A stretch of 39,922 nucleotides of DNA from NCBI RefSeq assembly GCF_000334155.1, contig NZ_ANNK01000134.1, positions 1 through 39,922 of the forward strand, read 5' to 3'. Made by a program: the position numbers and the translations under genes. Shown here in pieces: positions 34,226 through 39,922 of the stretch. The notes below the pieces were generated by a model. The model saw only the letters and a list, made by a program, of their open reading frames with translations, made no database searches and was not told the DNA's origin. The DNA comes from Halalkalibacterium ligniniphilum (GTDB lineage Bacteria > Bacillota > Bacilli > Bacillales > Bacillaceae_D). The first letter of the stretch is position 1, and every line of letters starts with the position of its first letter.

Positions 34226-34254
34226 ATTATATACTAACAACAGATTATTATCAA
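34226..34254 (-). promoter_or_regulatory. SigA-type promoter of the siderophore uptake operon
   Basis: On the minus strand, -35 TTGATA (34254-34249) and -10 TATAAT (34231-34226) are separated by exactly 17 bases. The Fur box just downstream would block initiation or clearance when iron is plentiful. Confidence 0.8.
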
Positions 34255-34628
34255 TGCTTATTTTAGAATTTTTCGTTTTTTTTAAATGATGAGAAATTTT
34301 AATATAAAGAGTTAAAAGTTCTTACCACAAATGATATTGAAAGTCATTATCATTTAATATTATAAAAGAATTTGATATTTAAATCAAAGCTTTAACTAAA
34401 TGCCAAACTTAGAAAAGAATTAGTCTTATATTCTTTTTAAAAGACTAATTACAAATCCTTCTATATTCATATTCTATGAACTTAACTAGAACTTGTTTTG
34501 CAATATTCAATTACTAATTTAAATACTGTCGTACATTGTTCGTAATAAATAGATTCCCATTAAAAAACCGTACAGAGATTAAGGTCAAAATGCTGTATCT
34601 CCAATTATTCAGCGTTATTACGTGAGCA
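34255..34628. other. Intergenic region upstream of the uptake operon
   Basis: AT-rich, no gene. It contains a weaker Fur-like 15-mer, TGAAAGTCATTATCA (34338-34352, two mismatches), and a 10-bp AT-rich hairpin, AATTAGTCTT (34417-34426) with AAGACTAATT (34440-34449). Confidence 0.5.
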
Positions 34629-34793
34629 TCATTCAAAGGAACCACTTGCCTTGTGTTGCTGAACCCATTTGTCAAAGGAAAAAGCAGTCAATTCGTATTC
34701 TTTAATTTCTGAACGGGGTTTACCAGAAGCATACAATTGGACCATATGTTTTTTGAATTCTTTCGTAATTGACCGGCGCTTACGTTTAGTCAT
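34629..34793 (-). mobile_element. IS3-family (IS150-type) OrfA remnant
   Basis: ATG 34793 to TGA 34629 gives 54 residues: KRRSITKEFKKHMVQLYASG then KPRSEIKEYELT and FDKWVQQHKASGSFE. This is the helix-turn-helix start of an IS3-group OrfA. The rest of OrfA and all of OrfB (the DDE transposase) are missing. AAATTACTCGAAGGAGACG precedes the start, as in intact elements. It marks the right edge of the iron island. Confidence 0.8.
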
Positions 34794-35157
34794 AGTCTCG
34801 TCTCCTTCGAGTAATTTGACTCAAGTGTATAGCACCTTAACAAACCTGTCCAACCACAATCAGGCCCCTATTCTGAAACGAAAAGAGAACGTGTATTTTA
34901 TACAACATTAGTATTCCTCATTTTTTATTCAACATGATTGAACGAACTAAAATAGTTAGTGAGGTTGATGAGGCCCCTAGCTAATTTTTCTAGGAAAAGG
35001 GGCGGAGCTTCAGCTCTAGGTGATAAAACAACGAAGTACTTACTCCCCCTTCATGAGACGATGCTCAGCGTTAACTGGATAACTCGTTTTTATCCCAGTG
35101 GGAAGAGCCAATCGCTTATGCTGGTTTCTGTGAAAAAGGAGAGGAAACAGCCTAACA
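34794..35157. other. Intergenic region with one copy of an unidentified repeat
   Basis: The first 60 bases look like the promoter end of the IS3 remnant. From about 34976 the region holds repeat copy A (listed separately). A 70-codon plus-strand frame runs through it, but the second copy of the repeat does not keep that frame, so I do not call a gene. Confidence 0.5.
34976..35090 (+). repeat. Unidentified repeat, copy A (inverted relative to copy B)
   Basis: Shares three ordered exact blocks with copy B at 37369-37493: AAAAGGGGCGGAGC (34995-35008), CCTTCATGA (35048-35056) and TGCTCAGCGTTA (35062-35073), then AACTCGTTT. The last two blocks are five bases apart in both copies, while the segment between the first two varies in length. 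Conserved blocks around a variable arm suggest a structured element or an old dispersed repeat, not a protein. Confidence 0.6.
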
Positions 35158-36093
35158 TCAAAGCAAACTAACCCCAACCAAAAAGACTAAAGGAACTGTA
35201 ATTAATGAAAAAAGTGTTGTGACCATCGTGTTTATAACGCCGTAATTTTCATCTGCCTGATAACGGGCTAGTATGATTGAAGCTGTTGAGATTGTTGGCA
35301 TCGCCATCACAATGAATAGCACCTGTTGAACCTCTTGAGTTACCGGTAAAAGTGAGAGAACGAGCATTCCGATCAAAGGGAAAAGGAGAAGCTTCAATGT
35401 AGCTGGAATGGCGATTAATTTTGCAGAAATTTTCTTTTTTTCTTTAATAATCGTCATCGTTAACATTCCTATATAAATCATTGCTAGAGGGCTTGCTGCA
35501 CCTGCTAAGGTAGCTGTAAGATCTTTTAGAAAAAAGCCAGGGTCTAGTTGTAGAAATGTTATTGTAAGACCGACTAACACAGCGATATTCGGTACTGAAA
35601 TCATCGATCGTAGATTCTTAAACGTTACTTGTTTTTTACCTTGAATAAACAATACACCAACTGTCCAAAGCATTAGTGACATGCCTGCATCAAAGACGGC
35701 AGCAAAAACGGCTCCTTTTGGTCCAAAAATGGCTGCACAAAGCGGTATTCCAATCAAGCCAGTGTTGCCGAATATCGCCAAAAACCCTGTTTCCCGTGCT
35801 TTTAATGGTGATAATCCCATGGATTTTGCGAACAACCATCCTAAAACCAATCCTATTGCATTAAAACAAAGCGAGAAAACAAAGATAATAAACATTTGCT
35901 CTACCAGACTATCGTCGATCGTGATTTGAAAAAAACCATGTAGGATAATAGCTGGAAGTGCAATATTGATGATCACAAAAATTAGAAAACGCCTAACATC
36001 AGCTGTAAAAGAAATTTTAGTTGTAAGCCACATTCCTAACCCCATAAGAAAGGCCAATTTAACAATCGTTAATAATAAGATCGAATATTCCAC
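35158..36093 (-). CDS. AEC-family (auxin efflux carrier) transporter
   Basis: A 311-residue membrane protein with about ten hydrophobic segments in two repeats of five. Characteristic pieces: FVIINIALPAIILHGFF early on, GNTGLIGIPLCAAIFGPKGA (about 109-128) and AMPTISTASIILARYQAD near the end, the repeat-crossover regions of AEC/malonate-type carriers. Bacterial relatives move small organic acids such as malate or malonate; substrate cannot be read from sequence. It starts at GTG 36093, with GGAAAGGAAACG upstream. It has no operon partners: the IS3 remnant and repeat A follow, and a 390-base gap precedes it. Confidence 0.85.
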   Translation of the reverse strand: MEYSILLLTIVKLAFLMGLGMWLTTKISFTADVRRFLIFVIINIALPAIILHGFFQITIDDSLVEQMFIIFVFSLCFNAIGLVLGWLFAKSMGLSPLKARETGFLAIFGNTGLIGIPLCAAIFGPKGAVFAAVFDAGMSLMLWTVGVLFIQGKKQVTFKNLRSMISVPNIAVLVGLTITFLQLDPGFFLKDLTATLAGAASPLAMIYIGMLTMTIIKEKKKISAKLIAIPATLKLLLFPLIGMLVLSLLPVTQEVQQVLFIVMAMPTISTASIILARYQADENYGVINTMVTTLFSLITVPLVFLVGVSLL

Positions 36094-36485
36094 ACTGTCG
36101 TTTCCTTTCCAGAACTGTAGATTAGAAGCAAATTACGAGGAGCATAATAACTGAATGAAGGATCTTGCTTTTTATCTCTCTAAAAAATCAACTTGTTGCC
36201 ACTCCCTCATCAAAAAATACAATTTCTTCTATAACTTATCATACCATAACAGAAAGCTGCCTATATGGTTGACTCTTCCATAAAGATGATAATGAGTACA
36301 TCAGATTATTCTGTACCCTTTTTCATTGAAGATGTACTCTAATTAGCTGTCCCAACGTAACTGCTTTTATGCAAAAAGGCTGGGCTGCCACCATCTTCTT
36401 TCTAATTGTGCAGTCCAGCCTCTCTATTCGCTATTGTACGTTAAACCATTATTAAGATTTGAAGTAGGCTAAAAAGGTAAGGTTT
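36094..36485. other. Intergenic region between the AEC gene and the yxlG remnant
   Basis: No gene. It holds the terminator at 36373-36421 and presumably the AEC promoter; I could not fix its boxes. Confidence 0.5.
36373..36421 (-). terminator. Terminator after the yxlG-like remnant
   Basis: AGGCTGGGCTGC (36377-36388) pairs with GCAGTCCAGCCT (36410-36421) with one mismatch. On the minus strand it is followed by TTTTTGC. It lies about 65 bases past the remnant's stop. Confidence 0.7.
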
Positions 36486-36839
36486 CTAACCACCAGACAG
36501 CCACTCACGTCTTCTCAAATAAAGGACACCTGAGCTTAACAAAAGAACAATCGTCAGTGTCGTAATGAATATTGCTCCAAGGATACCATCTGTTGAAAGC
36601 TGCGCAATCGTTCTATGGGCATAGCCTCCAAGGACTCCAGGACTCCAAGCAATTGGCTTCTGAAATAAGGATGCTGTCACAGACAGTCCCATCACCGTTA
36701 ACAGCCCTAGTGCCGCAACTGCGCTCGTTCGTTTTAATAATACGCTAAAAAGGAGAAGCAGGGTTACGATAAATAATAACCACAATCCATAAATCAGTAT
36801 GGTCTGAATAAGTTCAGTCAGTTGCAGCGGGCTAAACAA
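36486..36839 (-). pseudogene. ABC-2 permease C-terminal remnant (yxlG-like)
   Basis: About 117 codons with three hydrophobic segments, ending in YLRRREWLSGG. The order (LWLLFIVTLLLLFSVLLKR, VAALGLLTVMGLSVTASLF, IFITTLTIVLLLSSGVLYL) is that of the last third of an ABC-2 type permease. It is preceded without a gap by the broken start of a sigma factor gene. In B. subtilis, sigY heads an operon ending with the permease gene yxlG, so a large internal deletion of such an operon explains both remnants. TTG 36839 could start a peptide, but the full permease is gone. Confidence 0.65.
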
Positions 36840-36849
36840 GACAGTTGTA

Positions 36850-37048
36850 TAACGCGGCTTATATTAATAAAAGCGTTCAATGCAGCGCACCATCGTCTCC
36901 TGAGTAAGGTCTTCTGCAGCAGCGGGATGCAAGGTAGCTTAAGAATATATAAGTAGACAAAACGATAATATTGCTGAAGCAGCTTCGCAGGCGCTTCATC
37001 GTCGCCAGCTTTTGCTTGTTGAATTAAGCTTAACTCATGATCATCCAC
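36850..37048 (-). pseudogene. ECF sigma factor N-terminal remnant (sigY-like)
   Basis: From ATG 37048 (GGAGGGATACTG upstream) the frame reads MDDHELSLIQQAKAGDDEAP then LLQQYYRFVYLYILKL, region 2 of an ECF sigma factor of SigY type. A frameshift near 36940 moves the rest, HPAAAEDLTQETMVRCIERF, to another frame. A TAA at 36864-36866 follows, and the sequence then runs into the permease remnant. Regions 3 and 4 are lost. Non-functional. Confidence 0.8.
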
Positions 37049-37290
37049 GCAGTATCCCTCCTTTTATTTATCGTTCATACCTAATAAGGTTTTGTTGATT
37101 TTTATTTTTTATAAACCTGAACAAGCTTCTAATCCAAGGTTGATTATTTTTAGGCTAGGCTGGCTCAAAGCTTAAAATTTTAACCGTTTTAGTCAACACC
37201 CTCTCCTTCACCCTCTAGGAGAAAAAGAGTCAGATGACCTACAAATCACCCGTAGGTAGACGTCGCTTTGGGCTGACAATATAAATGAAA

Positions 37291-37330
37291 AACAAAAATC
37301 GATCCCTCATCGTAAGAGGAATCGACTTTT
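37291..37330 (-). terminator. Hairpin terminator, T-rich on both sides
   Basis: TCGATCCCTC (37299-37308) pairs with GAGGAATCGA (37316-37325) with one mismatch and a 7-base loop. The minus strand continues TTTTTGTTTTT, so it probably once ended the dehydratase gene now left as a remnant at 37526-37742. Confidence 0.6.
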
Positions 37331-37368
37331 ATTTCAAGAAACCTGTATGAGTGCCACACACTTCTAAA

Positions 37369-37493
37369 CGCATGGAAATGAGTTCGTCAGATAACGCTGA
37401 GCAACCTTTCATGAAGGAGTGCGAGCGACAGGCTTTTCGCTCCTGTATGCTCCGCCCCTTTTCACAAAAAGATTGTATCTAGCTTCAATTTCC
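37369..37493 (-). repeat. Unidentified repeat, copy B
   Basis: Minus-strand copy of the element at 34976-35090. The shared blocks, as plus-strand coordinates, are 37449-37462 (AAAAGGGGCGGAGC on the minus strand), 37409-37417 (CCTTCATGA) and 37392-37403 (TGCTCAGCGTTA). Between the first two, ACAGG and CCTGT can form a small stem specific to this copy. Confidence 0.6.
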
Positions 37494-37525
37494 TCATGAT
37501 GAGCTAGGCAAATGGCTTTAAATCA

Positions 37526-37742
37526 TTATTTATATTGCTCGATAACTTCCCGGTTCACATCGACCCCTATCCCTGGTTTATCTGGAATGGCGACCATCCC
37601 CCTTCTCATTCATTTGAATGCTGTCATGAATCAGATCCCCACGGAATGGATGAGAGGATTGATCGTATTTGAGCATCGGTTCAATCGGGTGTAAGGCTGA
37701 AGGTGCTGGCGGGACTGTGTGCTGGTCAATTGCCCATCTGAA
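37526..37742 (-). pseudogene. Enolase-superfamily sugar-acid dehydratase, C-terminal remnant
   Basis: Before the TAA at 37526-37528 the minus strand reads VAIPDKPGIGVDVNREVIEQ. After a one-base shift, the upstream part reads WAIDQHTVPPAPSALHPIEP followed by MLKYDQSSHPFRGDLIHDSI. This is the C-terminal end of a mandelate racemase/muconate-lactonising family dehydratase (galactonate/rhamnonate type). The catalytic barrel is missing. A possible functional link is the 2-oxoglutarate-semialdehyde-type dehydrogenase at the right edge, since such dehydratases feed sugar-acid pathways ending there. Confidence 0.7.
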
Positions 37743-37832
37743 ACACAATTTTTATACGATTCAAGAACCTTTCAAGCGCCTTAACAATGGTAAAAATCCA
37801 TTGTAAAGCTCATTCAAACAGCTTTGGTATTT

Positions 37833-38384
37833 TTACGTTTCTTTCCAGACGGATGAGTATTTCTTTTTATATTTTTCATCATCTTCTTTTTTAATTAGTT
37901 CGAATGCTATTTTCTTTATTTCTTCATCCTTTATTTCATCATATAAGTTCCTAAGGCCTTGAATGATATCAAATCGAATCAAGGTATAGTTTTTTTCATG
38001 AACACAATTTTTAAATCGTTCAACAAGACTTTTTATTATCATCTCTTTTTGTTCACTACCGGCCAGGCCTATCTTCCAAATTGATTGTAAGCTATGTCTA
38101 GCCGTGACGAATTTTTCATCATAAGTTACTTTCCATATCGCTGGAAAGTCTTTTATCATCCTTTTCTCAGGATCACTTTTCGCTAAACGACAGAGAAATT
38201 GTGCAGCCCTTGACCTTCGGTGATTATCAGCATCCGTTAAATCTGCTGTCAATTGGTCCCATACATCATAAGCCCAATCCACTTTTTCTTCGGTAGCAGC
38301 AAGAATACGCTTGTAGGCTTCATATTGAACGTTTCTATCTTTAGATTGTAGATTGTTAAAATGGGATTGGATGGTACTATCCAA
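37833..38384 (-). CDS. Hypothetical protein with HEAT-like helical repeats
   Basis: 183 residues, nearly all predicted helix and no membrane segment or signal. It has regularly spaced amphipathic helix pairs (YEAYKRILAATEEK; RSRAAQFLCRLAKSDPEKR; VTARHSLQSIWKIG; IRFDIIQGLRNLYDEIKDEE), the look of HEAT/ARM-type repeats, which usually mediate protein-protein contacts. It ends in a Lys/Glu/Tyr-rich tail. It starts at TTG 38384 with AAGGAGAGAT eight bases upstream. It stands alone, with no partner in the same operon. I cannot give a function. Confidence 0.75.
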   Translation of the reverse strand: MDSTIQSHFNNLQSKDRNVQYEAYKRILAATEEKVDWAYDVWDQLTADLTDADNHRRSRAAQFLCRLAKSDPEKRMIKDFPAIWKVTYDEKFVTARHSLQSIWKIGLAGSEQKEMIIKSLVERFKNCVHEKNYTLIRFDIIQGLRNLYDEIKDEEIKKIAFELIKKEDDEKYKKKYSSVWKET

Positions 38385-38484
38385 CTGTATCTCTCCTTCA
38401 ATATATATATAACGTCGGCTTTTCTCCTTATTGTTATCCTACTTCTTTTACATAGAGCTTTGCAATCGGTTGAATGTCTATAGC

Positions 38485-38514
38485 ATTAAAAGTACGCTTT
38501 GACCACTAAGCGTA
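38485..38514 (-). terminator. Probable terminator after the aldehyde dehydrogenase gene
   Basis: TACGCTT (38493-38499) pairs with AAGCGTA (38508-38514), with an 8-base loop; a short T run follows on the minus strand. It lies 22 bases beyond the stop. The stem is short, so strength is doubtful. Confidence 0.5.
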
Positions 38515-38535
38515 TGCCCTAGATAAACTAATCTT

Positions 38536-39922
38536 TTATCCCTTTACAAAAACCGTTTTGATCGCTGTATAGAATTCTTTTGCAGCTTCCCCTTGTTCAC
38601 GTGAACCTGAACTTGATGACTTCATGCCACCAAACGGAGCTTGTAGTTCAACCCCAGCACTTTCCGCATTAATACGCACTAATCCAGCATCAATATCCTC
38701 CATAAAGGCAAGCATTTTGCTAATGTTTTTAGTGTAAATAGAAGCACTTAGGCCATATTTTGTATCATTTGCAAGCTCAATCGCCTTTTCGAATGAGTCG
38801 ACTTTGATTAAAGCAAGGACTGGTCCAAAGATTTCTTCTTGTGCAATCATCATTTCGCTGCTAACACCCTCAAAAACGGCTGGTGTAATGTAAAAACCAT
38901 TTTCTAGTTCCTTATCATCTGGAGTCTCCCCGCCATATAAAAGCGTGGCACCTTCTTCTTTCCCTTTCTGAATGTAATGCATAACTGTATCCAGCTGGCT
39001 TTTACTTGCGCATGGGCCCATCCAAATTCCATCCTCAAGACCTGAACCAATTTTAATCTCTTTCACTCTTTCAAGGAGCTTTGCCTTGAATTCATCATAA
39101 ACTGCTTCATGAATAATGACTCTGCTAGTAGCTGTACATTTTTGACCAGTTGAACGAAGGCCGCCGCTGATTGTTCCATCAACTGCTTTGTCCAAGTCTG
39201 CATCTTCTGCAACGATCACTGGATTTTTACCACCCATTTCAAGCTGATACTTAGCCCCACGAGCAAAAGCCCCTTGGCCGACTAAGCGACCTGTTTGCTC
39301 TGATCCAGTAAACGTAATGGCATCGATATCCTCATGATCGATAATGCCTTGCCCAATGACAGAACCTGAACCAGTGATAAAATTGAGCACACCATTCGGA
39401 AGTCCTGCTTTCTCAAAGCATTCAACGACTTTCGCTGCTGTTACAGCTGTTTCTGTAGCTGGCTTAAAAACGACTGTATTTCCATACACTAATGCAGGTG
39501 CAATCTTCCAAATTGGAATGGCAACTGGGAAGTTCCAAGGGGTAATCACGCCAACAACTCCAAGTGGTGCTCGCGTTGTAAACATCATTGCTTCTGGATC
39601 CGTGGACGGGATTACATCACCTGTTTTACGCATCCCCTCTCCAGCATAATAACGAAGAATCGCTACACCGCGTGCTGTTTCTCCCTTTGCTTCAGGAAGT
39701 GTTTTTCCCATTTCTCTCGTCATTGATTCTGCAATTTCATTTAGATTTGCTTCTAAAATATCGGCGACTATATGTAAATAGTTTCCGCGTGCAGGGGCAC
39801 CAAGCTTCTTCCAATTTTTCTTCGCTTGCTTAGCAGCCGCAACCGATTTATCCAAATCCTCAATTGATGATTGTTGAACCTTTCCAACTACATCATTTTT
39901 ATCAGCTGGATTAATACTATCA
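38536..39922 (-). CDS. Aldehyde dehydrogenase, 2-oxoglutarate semialdehyde type; 5' end cut by window edge
   Basis: An NAD(P)-dependent aldehyde dehydrogenase of at least 462 residues. The frame stays open to the right edge ([14 protein letters not shown]), so the true start lies outside. Motifs: [28 protein letters not shown], the nucleotide-loop FTGSEQTGR, catalytic Glu in QLEMGGKNP and catalytic Cys in [12 protein letters not shown]-terminal [20 protein letters not shown] and the general wording fit the YcbD-like 2,5-dioxovalerate (2-oxoglutarate semialdehyde) dehydrogenases, which close the glucarate/galactarate and related sugar-acid routes. The nearby dehydratase remnant agrees. Succinate-semialdehyde or other aldehyde substrates remain possible. 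Confidence 0.88.
   Translation of the reverse strand, partial: DSINPADKNDVVGKVQQSSIEDLDKSVAAAKQAKKNWKKLGAPARGNYLHIVADILEANLNEIAESMTREMGKTLPEAKGETARGVAILRYYAGEGMRKTGDVIPSTDPEAMMFTTRAPLGVVGVITPWNFPVAIPIWKIAPALVYGNTVVFKPATETAVTAAKVVECFEKAGLPNGVLNFITGSGSVIGQGIIDHEDIDAITFTGSEQTGRLVGQGAFARGAKYQLEMGGKNPVIVAEDADLDKAVDGTISGGLRSTGQKCTATSRVIIHEAVYDEFKAKLLERVKEIKIGSGLEDGIWMGPCASKSQLDTVMHYIQKGKEEGATLLYGGETPDDKELENGFYITPAVFEGVSSEMMIAQEEIFGPVLALIKVDSFEKAIELANDTKYGLSASIYTKNISKMLAFMEDIDAGLVRINAESAGVELQAPFGGMKSSSSGSREQGEAAKEFYTAIKTVFVKG

Larger units (their letters stand above)
37049..37525. other. Intergenic region with a hairpin terminator and repeat copy B
   Basis: No intact gene. It holds a bidirectional hairpin (37291-37330) and repeat copy B (37369-37493). 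The stretch 37080-37280 shows nothing I can name. Confidence 0.5.

Noticed and set aside
34959-35171. A 70-codon plus-strand frame through repeat copy A
   Set aside because: The matching copy B has stops and changes frame, and the end runs into the stop of the AEC gene on the other strand; conservation is of nucleotide blocks, not of protein.
1-39922. CRISPR arrays, tRNA or rRNA genes, prophage modules
   Set aside because: No regularly spaced direct repeats, no cloverleaf with a CCA-type end, no phage structural genes were seen on either strand.

Overview
The window looks like chromosomal DNA from a low-GC Gram-positive, most likely Bacillaceae. Evidence: strong AAGGAGG-type ribosome binding sites, frequent GTG/TTG starts, a ribose operon in the Bacillus order rbsRKDACB, lipoproteins with LVGC lipoboxes, a cre-like site, and remnants of a sigY-yxlG-type operon. 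There are no rRNA or tRNA genes and no CRISPR array. Nearly all genes lie on the minus strand; the exceptions are the LysR gene, the polyamine pair and an IS4 remnant.

Layout. (1) 1-4763, minus: a four-gene 2-oxoacid dehydrogenase complex (E1alpha, E1beta, E2, E3; E3 is cut by the left edge), with a divergent LysR regulator at 4969-5910. (2) 5995-6846: gene-poor DNA holding nested hairpins that may be the end of an old IS200/IS605-type element. (3) 6847-9214, plus: two genes of the carboxyspermidine route to polyamines. (4) 9544-15249, minus: ribose operon with its LacI-type repressor; rbsD is a pseudogene. (5) 15342-17150: a graveyard with a dacA/dacF-like pseudogene, a 174-bp segment with 13-bp terminal inverted repeats, an IS4 transposase remnant and a gamma-glutamyltransferase tail. 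(6) 17161-34214, minus: a visibly AT-rich iron island. (7) 34629-37742: IS3 remnant, AEC transporter, a collapsed sigY-yxlG locus and a dehydratase remnant; two inverted copies of an unidentified repeat are also here. (8) 37833-39922: a HEAT-like hypothetical protein and an aldehyde dehydrogenase cut by the right edge.

The iron island is the main content. Seven tightly overlapping genes (27148 down to 17161) encode a diaminobutyrate-type aminotransferase, an MFS exporter, three NIS (IucA/IucC) siderophore synthetases, an SbnG-like HpcH/HpaI citrate synthase and an SbnH-like PLP decarboxylase. The core order (exporter-E-F-G-H) follows staphyloferrin B, but the SbnA/SbnB diaminopropionate genes are absent. 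The set of enzyme types instead equals that of achromobactin (acs). I infer a carboxylate siderophore built from citrate, a diaminobutyrate- or serine-derived amine, and probably 2-oxoglutarate. A Fur-box promoter at 34194-34254 drives a substrate-binding lipoprotein, two FecCD permeases, an ATPase and an FhuF-like reductase, which together would import the ferric complex and release its iron.

Between the import and synthesis operons sits a third Fur-box unit: an unannotated 43-residue peptide gene (28569-28700) whose stop overlaps the start of a stand-alone cyanophycin-synthetase-like ATP-grasp ligase. A peptide plus ligase pair under iron control matches no siderophore module I recognise and is the best candidate for an undescribed system.
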